In this document: one piece after another, positions 26,901 to 37,200 of the stretch
Position numbering within the stretch: the first letter of the stretch is position 1
Layout of the letters: the number at the start of each line of letters is the position of its first letter
NCBI RefSeq assembly: GCF_900187135.1
Contig: NZ_LT906443.1
Coordinates: forward strand, 868,001 to 932,000
DNA: 64,000 nucleotides
Origin: Corynebacterium ulcerans
GTDB taxonomy: Bacteria; Actinomycetota; Actinomycetes; Mycobacteriales; Mycobacteriaceae
Direction of reading: 5' to 3'
The notes under the pieces: model-generated
Seen by the model: the letters and a program-made list of their open reading frames with translations, nothing else
Databases searched by the model: none
Told to the model about the DNA's origin: nothing
Position numbers and translations under genes: made by a program

Positions 26901-27896
26901 ATGACCACAACTACCCAATGGGTTCTCGCGTCTCGCCCGCAAGGCATGCCCACGCTGGAGAATTTCCGTAAGGAAGTCGTCGAGCTCCCCGAGCTTCAAG
27001 CCGGCCAAGTGTTGGTTCGCAATGAGGTAGCGACGGTCGACCCGTATATGCGCGGTCGCATGGACGATACGGAGTCTTACGTCCCGCCGTTCCAGATTGA
27101 TCAACCACTGTCTGGTGGGGCTGTCGGCGTCGTCGTGGAATCAAAGTCCGAGAAGATTCAGGTCGGAGCGAGCGTGCGCCATTTCCAAGGATGGCAGACG
27201 ATGGCTATCGTCGATGAGGCTGAAGCTTTGGTGGTAGATACAAACATTGTCCCAGCTCACGCTTACCTAGGCATACTAGGGTTGACTGGCTTGACTGCCT
27301 ACATCGGGTTGAAAAAAGTCGCGGAGATGAAGGAGGGCGATGTCGTCTTTATCTCTGGCGCGGCCGGCGCCGTCGGTTCTGCCGCAGGTCAGATCGCGCG
27401 GCATCTCGGAGCTAGCTTTGTGATTGGTTCTGCCGGCACAGACGCCAAGGTTGAGCGCTTGAAAGAGCTGGGTTTCGACGCCGCCTTCAACTATCGCAAC
27501 GGTGATGTATCCACGGCACTCAAACAAGCAGCGCCCAATGGTATTGATGTCTACTTTGATAACGTCGGCGGCGACCATCTTGAAGCAGCAATCGACAACT
27601 TCAATGTCTTTGGCCGAGCAGCGCTATGCGGGGCGATCTCTCAATACAATTCAGAAGAAGTTTTTGGCCCTCGCAATATGCTTTCAATCATTGGGAAGTG
27701 CTTAACCTTGCGCGGGTTTGTCGCTCCCAAATACATGGATACGGTAGAGGAATTCCAGCAGGTCATAGCCCCGCTTGTGGTCACTGGGCAAATACAGTTT
27801 GATGTCACTACTCGCCACGGCGTTGACGCACTCCCCTCCGCCTTCCTGGAGCTTTTCCAAGGCGGCAACACCGGCAAGATGATCGTGGAGTTCTAG
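26901..27896 (+). CDS. NADP-dependent medium-chain oxidoreductase (leukotriene-B4 12-hydroxydehydrogenase-like)
   Basis: 331 aa. ATG 26901 has GGGAAAAGGAG upstream (26881-26891). It belongs to the zinc-free MDR group with VATVDPYMRGRM near residue 45-55, the cofactor motif SGAAGAVGSAAGQ near 150 and FDNVGGDHLEAA near 220. Relatives reduce the C=C bond of enones (prostaglandin reductase, curcumin reductase). Stands alone; natural substrate unknown. Confidence 0.88.
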   Translation: MTTTTQWVLASRPQGMPTLENFRKEVVELPELQAGQVLVRNEVATVDPYMRGRMDDTESYVPPFQIDQPLSGGAVGVVVESKSEKIQVGASVRHFQGWQTMAIVDEAEALVVDTNIVPAHAYLGILGLTGLTAYIGLKKVAEMKEGDVVFISGAAGAVGSAAGQIARHLGASFVIGSAGTDAKVERLKELGFDAAFNYRNGDVSTALKQAAPNGIDVYFDNVGGDHLEAAIDNFNVFGRAALCGAISQYNSEEVFGPRNMLSIIGKCLTLRGFVAPKYMDTVEEFQQVIAPLVVTGQIQFDVTTRHGVDALPSAFLELFQGGNTGKMIVEF

Positions 27897-28109
27897 AGAA
27901 TTTCCGCGCCATAGCCCCCCCCCACTCCCCCGCTCTACTTATCGTTATTTTCAGTTAGTCGGGGGATCTGGTGTTGCGGATAGTGGGCGGCGTCGAAAAG
28001 CCTTATCCACAATGCTTACCCCTTTCTCAACCCCAATGCAGTGTTCCTATTGCCGAGATGTATCCTCGTATGGATTTATACCTTCTCTGTGCTTCCTCGG
28101 AAGGAACAT
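27897..28109. other. Intergenic region with a nine-C tract
   Basis: A run of nine C (about 27918-27926) and a second C5 (27930-27934) are followed by GGGGGA at 27961-27966, which can pair as a weak stem. C-rich loops recall the actinobacterial 6C RNA, but I cannot fold a convincing pair of C-loop hairpins. -10 like elements for pncA lie near 28040-28070. Confidence 0.25.
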
Positions 28110-28664
28110 ATGCGAGCCCTCATCATTGTTGACGTCCAAAATGATTTTTGTCCGGGCGGGGCGTTAGAAACGGTCAAGGGTGCAATTCAAGCACAATCTA
28201 TTGCAGAATACACAGCACTTCACGGGAAAAAATACGGCTGCATTGCAGCCACCAAAGACTGGCATATAGACCCTGGCGATCACTTTTCTGAAACCCCAGA
28301 TTTTATTGATACGTGGCCCGTACATTGTATGGCTCATACAGAGGGCGCCGATTTTCATCCGCTGCTCTTAAACACGCGCTTTGACGAGGTGTTCTATAAA
28401 GGGCACTACAGCGCCGCCTACTCAGGGTTCGAGGGTTCCACGGCAGATGGGCAACTCTTAAGCACATGGCTAAAAGACCGTGGGGTACGCGAGATTGATA
28501 TCGCGGGGATCGCTACGGATTACTGTGTTCAGGCTACGGCTCTCGACGGTCTACGAGAAGGCTTCCAGGTAACGGTGCTCTCGAGCCTGTGCGCCGCCGT
28601 CAATGAGGACAACACCCGCGCAGTTTTGCGTAGGCTCACAGACCACGGGTGTGTCCTCGGTTAA
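28110..28664 (+). CDS. pncA: Nicotinamidase / pyrazinamidase
   Basis: 184 aa. ATG 28110 is preceded by GGAAGGAA (28099-28106). Catalytic triad visible: Asp8 (VDVQNDF), Lys97 (FYKG) and Cys139 (ATDYCV); metal-binding region DWHIDPGDHFS near 49-60. It hydrolyses nicotinamide to nicotinate, which the pncB product (50552) would use for NAD recycling. The same enzyme activates pyrazinamide in mycobacteria. Confidence 0.93.
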   Translation: MRALIIVDVQNDFCPGGALETVKGAIQAQSIAEYTALHGKKYGCIAATKDWHIDPGDHFSETPDFIDTWPVHCMAHTEGADFHPLLLNTRFDEVFYKGHYSAAYSGFEGSTADGQLLSTWLKDRGVREIDIAGIATDYCVQATALDGLREGFQVTVLSSLCAAVNEDNTRAVLRRLTDHGCVLG

Positions 28665-28679
28665 TCGGTTAACGCCACC

Positions 28680-29024
28680 CTACTTTGTAGAGTCCAACAC
28701 CACGTCAAATTCCAAAAGCTCAGATTTCTGTGCCACGGGGGCTTTATCACCAGAGTGGGAGCTAGCAGCATTCTCATGGTTCTCGCCCCGGCCGTGTCCA
28801 TGCAAACTCTGAGCTTCCCCATCGCGCCACTGCGCATATGATTCTTCATCAGCCCATTGGGTCACCACAAAATAACGGTCCTCACCAGCTGTAGGGCGTA
28901 GTAATTGAAAACCTTCAAAGCCCGGCGCGGAATCCACAGCGTGTTTGCGTGCCGCAAATCGCTTCTCTAGTTCCTCCCCACGGCCTTCGGGCACGGACAA
29001 TGCATTGATTTTAATGATGCTCAT
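28680..29024 (-). CDS. mhuD: MhuD-like haem-degrading monooxygenase
   Basis: 114 aa, ABM fold. The three residues known to matter in M. tuberculosis MhuD are at identical positions: Asn7 (IKINAL), Trp66 (YAQW) and His75. LEKRFAARKHAVDSAPGFEGFQLLRP is nearly the MhuD sequence. It releases iron from haem. Unlike MhuD it has a His/Asn/Gly-rich insertion (about residues 75-95) right after the haem-ligand His, before the final strand LLEFDVVLD. No iron-box is obvious upstream. Its 3' end faces pncA with 15 bp between the stops. Confidence 0.88.
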   Translation of the reverse strand: MSIIKINALSVPEGRGEELEKRFAARKHAVDSAPGFEGFQLLRPTAGEDRYFVVTQWADEESYAQWRDGEAQSLHGHGRGENHENAASSHSGDKAPVAQKSELLEFDVVLDSTK

Positions 29025-29064
29025 AGACCCCGATGCTAGTCGTATATCTCACAGCATGCAGAAG

Positions 29065-29107
29065 CAAAAAGCCATATCCTCACGGGATTAGCGTGGGGAT
29101 ATGGCTT
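29065..29107 (-). terminator. Terminator of the DUF3618 gene
   Basis: AAGCCATATCC (29069-29079) pairs with GGATATGGCTT (29097-29107), extended by inner CACG/CGTG; on the minus strand it is followed by TTTTTGC. Confidence 0.75.
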
Positions 29108-29137
29108 ATGGGCTACTAATGGTGGCGTCGAAAAGCT

Positions 29138-29413
29138 TTAGCGCTGTGCGAGAAGCCGCTGGATTTCTTTGAGTTCCTTGTTCTTCTTGCGTCCGCGTGC
29201 GATGCCCAGGACCACGAGGCCAGCCACAGCTACTCCGATGCCCGCGAGAATCTTCTGGATTTGGGGATCTTGCAGCTTGGTGGTTGCTTGCTTCTTGGCA
29301 TCATCGACAAAGTTCTGCGGCTTAGAACGATCCACAATCTCGTCGAGGGTGCTTGCGAGCTGACGACGGGTGCGCTCAATGTCGCGCTGAATGTCATTAA
29401 TATCGCGTGCCAC
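29138..29413 (-). CDS. DUF3618 single-span membrane protein
   Basis: 91 aa. It opens with DINDIQRDIERTRRQLASTLDEI, the N-terminal signature of DUF3618 (a coiled-coil-like helix), then one membrane span (IGVAVAGLVVLGIA, about 60-73) and a basic C-terminus. Widespread in actinobacteria; function not known, often linked with envelope stress proteins. GGAGAG upstream supports ATG 29413. Divergent from bcp. Confidence 0.85.
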   Translation of the reverse strand: MARDINDIQRDIERTRRQLASTLDEIVDRSKPQNFVDDAKKQATTKLQDPQIQKILAGIGVAVAGLVVLGIARGRKKNKELKEIQRLLAQR

Positions 29414-29501
29414 GGATACTCTCCTCTGAGTTCTTCGCTATTTCCTCCTTACACCTTAGCCCGAAACCCGTTGAGTGTGCGTAGCCGGTATCCTTTAGAC
29501 C

Positions 29502-29981
29502 ATGACTGAACAAGCGCGACTTTCCATCGGCGATATGGCCCCCGACTTTGATCTTCCCAATGACAAGGGCGGCACCACAGCTCTTAAGGATTTCCGCGGC
29601 TCTCGGGTGCTGGTCTATTTTTATCCCCGCGCTAATACCCCTGGGTGTACAAAAGAGGCGTGCGACTTCCGGGATAGCCTTGCTCAGCTCGAAAAACTGG
29701 GGATCGACGTTGTCGGCATCTCCCCCGATAAGGTGGAAAAGCTCAGTGCCTTCCGCAACGACCATGAGCTTAATTTCCCATTGCTTTCCGACGAATCAAA
29801 GGAAATTATGAAGGCCTATGGTGCCTTCGGGGAGAAAAAGAACTACGGCAAAGTGGTCCAGGGAGTTATTCGATCGACATTTCTTGTAGAACCAGACGGA
29901 ACGCTTGGCTTAGCCTTATACAACGTTCGAGCTACAGGACATGTTGCACGTGTGCTCCGCGACCTGCTCGCCAGCGAATAA
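29502..29981 (+). CDS. bcp: Thioredoxin-dependent peroxiredoxin (Bcp/PrxQ)
   Basis: 159 aa. Peroxidatic Cys49 in NTPGCTKEAC and resolving Cys54, the five-residue spacing of the PrxQ group; the FYPRANTPG loop is typical. Reduces peroxides in the cytoplasm. ATG 29502 is seven bases behind TATCCT (29489-29494) with no ribosome-binding site, so it is likely leaderless. Bcp, the TetR gene and acpS stand in the same order as I remember for C. glutamicum bcp-fasR-acpS. Confidence 0.92.
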   Translation: MTEQARLSIGDMAPDFDLPNDKGGTTALKDFRGSRVLVYFYPRANTPGCTKEACDFRDSLAQLEKLGIDVVGISPDKVEKLSAFRNDHELNFPLLSDESKEIMKAYGAFGEKKNYGKVVQGVIRSTFLVEPDGTLGLALYNVRATGHVARVLRDLLASE

Positions 29982-30021
29982 TTATCAATCTGCTCTAGTA
30001 AAGAACCAATCGATGTAAGCC

Positions 30022-30675
30022 ATGGGTAAACCCGAAGTAACCAGGACTAGCGGGGACATTCTCCTCCCTCGCCGCCGGCCCGCGCAGCAACGCAGCCGCG
30101 AAAGATTCAACAGAATTCTCGCCGCTGCTCGCTCTGTGCTTGTCGACGTAGGCTTTGAGTCCTTTACCTTCGATGAAGTCGCCCGCCGCGCCGAGGTACC
30201 CATCGGAACCATCTACCAATTCTTTGCCAATAAATATGTGATGATCTGCGAACTCGATCGTCAAGACACTGCGGCTTCCTTAGCAGAAATACAAAAGTTC
30301 TCTGAGCAGGTCCCGGCGCTTCAATGGCCGGACTTCCTCGACGAGTTCATTGATCATCTGGCGGATATGTGGCGTGCGGACCCCTCTCGTAGGAGCGTCT
30401 GGCATGCCATTCAGTCCACTCCTGCTACACGTGCAACAGCAGCGGCCACAGAAAAGCCCATGCTAGAAATCGTGGGAGAAGCCCTGCGGCCGCTTGCCCC
30501 ACAAACATCGGAAGAAGGCCGGGCGGAAATCTCTCGCATGCTGGTACATACGGTCTCCTCGCTGTTGAACTACGCAGTCTATGACCGTGCCTCCACGGAT
30601 GAGATGTTTCACGCGCGCGTGAAAGAAATTAAAAGGATGCTTGTGGCCTATCTCTTTGCCGTAGCCACCGGTTAG
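30022..30675 (+). CDS. fasR: TetR-family regulator, probable fatty-acid synthesis repressor FasR
   Basis: 217 aa. TetR N-terminal HTH at about 24-70 (RFNRILAAARSVLVDVGFESF ... VPIGTIYQFFANKYVM). The C-terminal ligand domain is of the acyl-sensing length. The name rests on position: between bcp and acpS, with the FAS-I gene next, as recalled for FasR in C. glutamicum. It would then control fas and acyl-CoA carboxylase genes in response to long-chain acyl-CoA. ATG 30022 has no clear ribosome-binding site. Its stop lies 4 bp from the convergent acpS stop. Confidence 0.7.
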   Translation: MGKPEVTRTSGDILLPRRRPAQQRSRERFNRILAAARSVLVDVGFESFTFDEVARRAEVPIGTIYQFFANKYVMICELDRQDTAASLAEIQKFSEQVPALQWPDFLDEFIDHLADMWRADPSRRSVWHAIQSTPATRATAAATEKPMLEIVGEALRPLAPQTSEEGRAEISRMLVHTVSSLLNYAVYDRASTDEMFHARVKEIKRMLVAYLFAVATG

Positions 30676-30678
30676 CTT

Positions 30679-31074
30679 TTATCGTGCAGGACCGGCAATA
30701 ATGCACTGCGCGATGGCATAGTCATGATCGTGGCTGATGCTCACCTGCGCCTGGTCTATCTGCGCAAGTCTTTGGATTTCCCCACGGAGAGTCACCACTA
30801 CTCTCCCCCAAGCGTCCGGCACTACTTCGATGTCTCGCCAGTCAACGTTCTCCGCGCTTATCACCGGCGCGCTACCGTACATTGTTTGACTCCATGCCTT
30901 GATAAAGGCCTCTTTGGCTGCCCATCGACCAGCAAGGTGCGCATCTCTCTTTGGCTTTGTCGCGGCCACTCGTAGTTCAAGCGCGCTAAAGACGTTGGTT
31001 GCAAAAGAAGACCCTGGCGTATGTAACTGTTCTGCAAAGCTAGGGATGTGAACGAGGTCCGTCCCAATAAACAT
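30679..31074 (-). CDS. acpS: Holo-[acyl-carrier-protein] synthase
   Basis: 131 aa. Magnesium/CoA-binding motifs GTDLVHI (Asp6) and RWAAKEAFIKA (Glu near 54) are intact. It transfers phosphopantetheine from CoA to the ACP of FAS-I. The FAS here lacks the C-terminal phosphopantetheine-transferase domain of fungal enzymes, so this neighbour supplies that activity. It lies downstream of the FAS gene on the same strand, with a terminator between. Confidence 0.93.
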   Translation of the reverse strand: MFIGTDLVHIPSFAEQLHTPGSSFATNVFSALELRVAATKPKRDAHLAGRWAAKEAFIKAWSQTMYGSAPVISAENVDWRDIEVVPDAWGRVVVTLRGEIQRLAQIDQAQVSISHDHDYAIAQCIIAGPAR

Positions 31075-31150
31075 GGATTATCTTCCTTTTCTCGGGAGCT
31101 CTTGAAGTGTAGCGCGCGGGCGGGCTGTATGACATGCGTAGTGTGTGCAA

Positions 31151-31199
31151 ACAAGGGCCTGCCCCACACGGTGTTGTCTGTGTGGGGCAGGCCTTGTTC
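31151..31199 (-). terminator. Terminator of the FAS-I gene
   Basis: GGCCTGCCCCACAC (31156-31169) pairs perfectly with GTGTGGGGCAGGCC (31180-31193), extended by ACAAGG/CCTTGT outside. A strong barrier between fas and acpS. Confidence 0.8.
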
Positions 31200-31207
31200 A
31201 AAAGAGA

Positions 31208-34200
31208 CTACTTATCTGGCGTCGGAACCAGGATACCGTCGATGAGTCGCGCAGACTCACTCAAAAGGACTGCAGCCTCACGTTCTTTACCAGCGTTACC
31301 GCTACTGCCAAGGTTTCGTTCCACCGGGCGTTCGTACAGAGCTGCCCTTCCCATCATGCCTCGGAGCAAACGGCGACTACCGGCAAGTTCACGCTCTGCA
31401 GCAGTTTTACGCCATGTGGTAAGAGCTTCTTCGCCGCGTTCACTACGGACAGCCTCTGCGAAGGCTTCTGGATGCACGATAGCCACGAGCGCAGACACAT
31501 GACCGAATCCAAGGGACGTCACGAGTCCGGCTTTAGGTGCCAACTGCCCAATGTTAAGCGGTCGACGCAGCCACACCAGATGCGAGTGCTTTGCCAGCAC
31601 AGGATCGACGCAGTCCAGGCTGTAATTAGCTGGGACGATACCAGTGCGTAGAACCTGAGTAAGACCGATCAGCTGGAACGCAGCAGCGCCGCCCTTTGCG
31701 TGGCCGGTGAGGCTCTTTTGCGAGATCACGTACAGCGGGTTGCCCTCTGTTCGACCAATCGCGTGCGCAATACGCTCGTGGAGGTCGGACTCGTTGGGAT
31801 CATTCGCATTCGTGGAGGTGTCGTGCTTAGACACAACCCGGACGTCATCCGCGGAGACTCCCAGGTGTTTCAGATCCGCGAGAAGGCGAGAGTCTTTTCC
31901 GCCACGCGCAGCGCCAAGGGCTCCCAAGCCTGGGGCTGGGATAGACAGATGCGCGCCGTCTGCAAAGGATTCTGCGAATCCGATCACTCCAAGCACGGGA
32001 AGTCCGAGTTCAGCAGCCAGGCTGCCGCGTGCTAGGAGTACTGTTCCGCCACCAGCGGATTCCACGAATCCACCACGGCGTCGATCGTTGGCGCGAGAGA
32101 AGTAGCGATCTTCTATGCCTTTGGCCGTCATCTCTTGGGAGTCAGCGGTGGCTGCCATATCACCGAATCCGGTAATTCCCTCGATCGATAGGTCGTCGAA
32201 GCCACCGGCAACCACAAAGTCAGACTTGCCCAACTTAATCTTGTCTACTGCTTCTTCCACAGAGACAGCAGCGGTTGCGCATGCTGCCACCGGATGAATC
32301 ATCTGGCCATATCCGCCCACATAGGACTGCATGACGTGAGCAGCCATAACGTTGGGAAGCGCCTCTTGCAAGATGTCGTTTTGACGAGGTTCTGACAACA
32401 AACCATCGATATACAGCGCGCGCATGGACTGCATTCCGCCTAGGCCAGTGCCCTGCGTGGAGGAAACCCGTGCGGGGTGTAGCTCTCGTAGCAGTTCCGC
32501 GGGGCTGAATCCCGAGGAGAGGAAAGCATCGACGGTGCATACGAGGTTCCATAGTGCGGTGCGATCTAGGTTATCCACCATGTCTGCGGGGATACCGTAC
32601 ACGCTGGGATCAAAACCTTCTGGGATCTGACCACCGACAAATCGACTCATAGCCATCCTGCGTGGAACACGCACAGCTGATCCGGCTTTGCGCGTGACTG
32701 TCCATTCGCCGGTCTCCTTGTTCAGCACCGCTGAGGTGGAGTCTGGCTCTGATTCGACAAAGGTGCGCGCAGTCTCCTTGTCGCTCACGCTAAAGCTGAG
32801 GTCCTGATCCAAGTAGACCGTGGTGAGTTCTGGTGCAAGGTTGTCCACCATGTGGAAGTCGTCGTGGTAGCGACGCACACCAACGCGAGCGAGTACCTCA
32901 TCATGGAAGCGATCGTAGATATCCGCCTCATCCACAGGCTCATCGTCAGCGTCGTACCAACCCGGCTTGGGATCTTCATCCCAGTGAACCAGCCCCATGG
33001 TCCACGCAAGTTCTAGAACGCCTGCGGCCCCGAGGTCGCCGGTGAGCTCGGCCTCAAAGCGGGTGCGAGCAGAGCCGTATGGCCCAAGCTCTCCAGCGCC
33101 CACGATAACCACCATGTCATCCAGATTCTGGTGAACCTGTCCACGGAAATCTGGACGGGTTTCTTGAGCAGTAGAGGCAAGAGTAGGCAACGCCTTAAGA
33201 GTCGGAGCGTTATCTTCAGTTGCCGCTGTTTCTCCCGAACCCTGGGAGTGAATGCTGCTGGCGAGTTCCGCCAAATTTAGATCGCACTCGGCTAGGCCAC
33301 CCGTGTAATCAACGGTTATCGGAGCTTCCGCAGCTTGACGACGCACCTCTGCGCTGACCTGGCCGATCAGAAGCTCGGCGATCTCCTGCGTGGAATAAGT
33401 GGTAACGCCAGCTGCTTCAACCGCCTCGACGAGCGGGTCATTTCCGCCCATGAGTCCGGTGCCACGTACCCAACCGATGAGAACATGAACAAGCGATGTG
33501 TTGGGCTTCCACGACTTTTCTACATTCCAGCGTGTGACGAGTGCATCGAGAGCCGCCTTAGACTCGCCATATGCGCCGTCGCCGCCAAAACGACCGCGGT
33601 TGGGGGAACCTGGGAGGACAACATGTAGTCGTTCGCCCACGTGGGTGTTAGTACCCAGCTCCGATAGCCCTGCGATGAGGCGTTCGACGGACCATAGCAA
33701 GAGGCGCATCTGCATCTCTGCTTGTGGGCCAGCGTCGGACAAGGAACCTTGGACGCGCGGTGCTGCGAAGGGGAACAAAAGCGTAGGAACAAGTGCTGGC
33801 TTGATCACTTGCTTTTGGGCGTTGACCGTCGCGGTTTGTTCCTCGCCAACCCACTTGATGATGCTGTCAATATCCGCGAAAGAGGAGAGGTTCGCAGGAA
33901 CAACCCACAACGCGGCACCGCCACGGGCACTGTCCCGATAGAGGTCCTTATAGAACTGCAGGCGGGAATGGCTCAACGAGGAGGTCGTGACGACCACGGT
34001 CGCCCCTCCGGAGAGCAGTTCAGCGGTGACCGCAGCTGCAATGGAGTTTGGTGAGGCACCGGTGACCACGGCAACGTCGTCAACGAATTCGAGCGCTTCT
34101 GTAGAACGCGCTTGTTCAGCAAGCTCTTCGAATCCAAAGAACTCGGCTTGCTGTGCCACGATCTCCCCTGCACCAGTAAGATCGAGCGAATCTGCTGATT

Positions 34201-37200
34201 CTTCACCAAGTGCTGCGCGGGAAAGATCCTCACGCGCCGAAGCCCAACGGTCGTCGAGAAGAACTGCCTGGTTAGCGTCAAAACTCGGAGCGACCTGTCG
34301 AGGCCAATCAGCGCCTAGCTCCTGAGACACGAGTTCATACAGTGCCGCATCTGCATCGGAGTCTTCTAGCGACTGAGTTTCTGCGGTCTCATGCAAGCCC
34401 AGCGAAGACAAAATCGTGCGAGCCGTAGCTGCAAGAACACCTTCTTTTCCTGTCACTTGTTCCGCGAATTCGCCCAGTGCTGCAGAATCGACGACTCCGC
34501 CACCAGCTGATGATCCACCTGGAAGTGCTACTGCCACACCTTGGCGAGCAGCAACTTCCTGCACAGCGGCGTCGATAAGCTGATCTAGCTCGGCTGCATT
34601 AGAGGGCGCCGCAGGCGTCAAGGTTGCGAGGTCTCCCCCGCGCAAGGACGATCCCTCACGTGCACCGATAACCACAGCAGCAGTGACATGATCGGCCCAG
34701 CCAGTGCCAAGCTGCCATGCGGACGCTACGCGTTCGGAAATATAGTTGGGGCGTTTGCCAGTAGGTCCTGTGATTCGACGAAGGGCGTCATTGGCGGCGT
34801 CGGAAAGCACTGGCCCAAAGGCGCTGTACCCCTTGGCCATTCGCGAGACCGTCTTCTTGAGCTCCACCAATTCCGCATCTGCGGCACCATCGATTGCGCC
34901 AAGTCCGAATTCCACGCCCAGGTCTAGCAGCAGCTGGTTACGGCGAGAAGACACGCCCTCAACCAGGGATTCGATCGAGTCTGCATCGCCCATCTGATCC
35001 GGGCGAACCTTAGTCCACAAAGCGATCAGCATCATCGTCGCATCAGCCGGGGTAAAGGCAATGTCGTCTGGACGGGCGCCACTAGCGGCTGCCAGGGCCT
35101 CAGTCGGTGCCACTGCTGCGGCAACCTGGACCGTTGCGACATCCTGTGCGACCTCAGCAGACTCCGTTTCTGCGTCGGTAGCTTGTGCGGCCACGGCACG
35201 CGTCAGCTCATCGGTGGCAAAGACTACCGAGCGGTCGCGCTCAATGTTGAGAACTTCCACCTCGGCGCCGTCATACTGCGGAAGCCTGAGGGTCTGCCCC
35301 ATCATGTTCGCGATAGTTGGCGCCGAACCCACGCCGACCTCGACAAAGCGTTCCACGCCGAGGCCCCCCTCAGAAACAGGTCGCAGGATCAGATCTTGCG
35401 TCTCAATCCAGCGCACTGGGGACGCAAACTGCCACGCCAACAGTTCCACCAACAGGGTGCGAGCAAGTGTGACCGGTTCCTGAGACAACTCATCAAAGCG
35501 TTCAAGGGCGTCTTTAAGAATCGGAGCCGGTGCCACCTCAAGCATGGCGGAGACAAAATCCCGGGTGAGCTCAAATGGGCGTGCTACGAGGTTAGGAACA
35601 TAGCGGTCAACCAACATAGACAGATCTATGTCTGCTGGGATCAGGGAATCCAAATGTTCACGGAAGGCGTCCACGCCGTCAAGGAGATGCGAAGAATGGA
35701 ATGGCACGTCGATGCCAGGAATCATGATGAAGGCTCGCTTGCCCGGCGCGCGGCGTTCAGCATCAGCGCCGAGGACTTTGAGCCCCTTGCTTGTTCCTGC
35801 CACTGCGTATTGCATGCCGGCAAGGTTGTAATTGACGATTTCAAGGAACTCGCCAGATTCTTGAGCTATTCCAGCGACATAATCAAAGACCTGAGATTCT
35901 GTGAGCCCCATCTTGTGAGGCCGCAAGGCAGCAAGACCATAGTTGGAGTTTCCATCTTGGTCTCTCTCTACCAAGCGATGCATGGTAAGTCCGCGCTGGT
36001 AGACGATCTCTACCACGCTTTCTAGAGATAAAACACCTGCATAAGCAGCTAAAGCGTTGTATTCGCCCACGGAGTGGCCCGCGAACCACGCCTTATTGTC
36101 AAGTGCCCCAGCTTCCTTCATCTCAGCTATCTGAGCCACGCCGAGGGTTGCCATAGCCACCTGCGTGAACTGTGTGAGGAAGAGAACGCCCTTGGGGTGC
36201 GAGAATGTCTCACCAGCAACGCGCACCTCTGTTGGGTTGTTGTGAACAATGTCCAAAACGGAGAATCCCAAATGAGTACGAGTGTGATGATCCGCGCGCG
36301 CCCATACATCACGAGCAGCTACAGAGCGAGCACGAGATTCCATGCCCATGCCTTGAGACTGAATGCCCTGTCCGGGGAAAGCATAGAATGTGGTCGGCGC
36401 AGCCATGACAGCAGTTGCGGTAAGGACTATAGAGCCCTGAACAGTTGCGGTGATTTCACGAACTTCACCGCGCCCCTCGCGCGAATCAATACCCGAGCGC
36501 TCAACCAGGAACTCTACTTCTTGGCCCGGCAGCACCGGCGCAAGCATCGTCGCGGTATATTCCATGACCTTATTCGGGCGGGTGGATACAGATTCATCCG
36601 AGTAGCCACCAGCGGCAATAAGCTCGGCCATTGCCGATGTCCACATGCCATGAACAATCACGCCCTCTCCCAGGCCCGCCAGCTTTGCGGCGGTCTCAGA
36701 CACATGAATGGGGTTCCGGTCGCCCGTCGCTACGGCAAAAGGATGCATGGAATCCGGGGCCGTGACCGCTGCAAACGCACGGAAAGACCGGGGTGCGTCA
36801 ATAACGCTGGGAAGAGCAGAGGTGTTCGTCCGGGCTACGGCATTCCCGCGACGACCGCGGATGGCCATGCGCTCGCTGAGGCGTGCCAGCAGGGTGCCGT
36901 CGACACGCAGTTCCGCACGGACGATCACAATGCGCCCAATGGTGGTGTCTACTATTTCCTCAGCCCGTGCGCTCACCTCAATGGATACAGGCGAGGAAGC
37001 CTCAGCGGTGACGCAACGAGAGAACAAGTCCTGGTCAACCACGGTGACATGGTGCTCAAGGTGCACCAAGGAGAGCATTCCCTCGACGACCTTCGCGCCG
37101 TCAGAGTCTGGGATTACGGCATTACGCACCGCGGTGAAGATAGCTGGCCATGCTTTGCCCACCAGAATGTCGGGGGCAATTCCTGCTGGTTCGACAGAAG

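Noticed and set aside
27915..27970. 6C RNA gene
   Set aside because: C-rich tract present, but the two hairpins with C-rich loops that define 6C RNA cannot be drawn convincingly.
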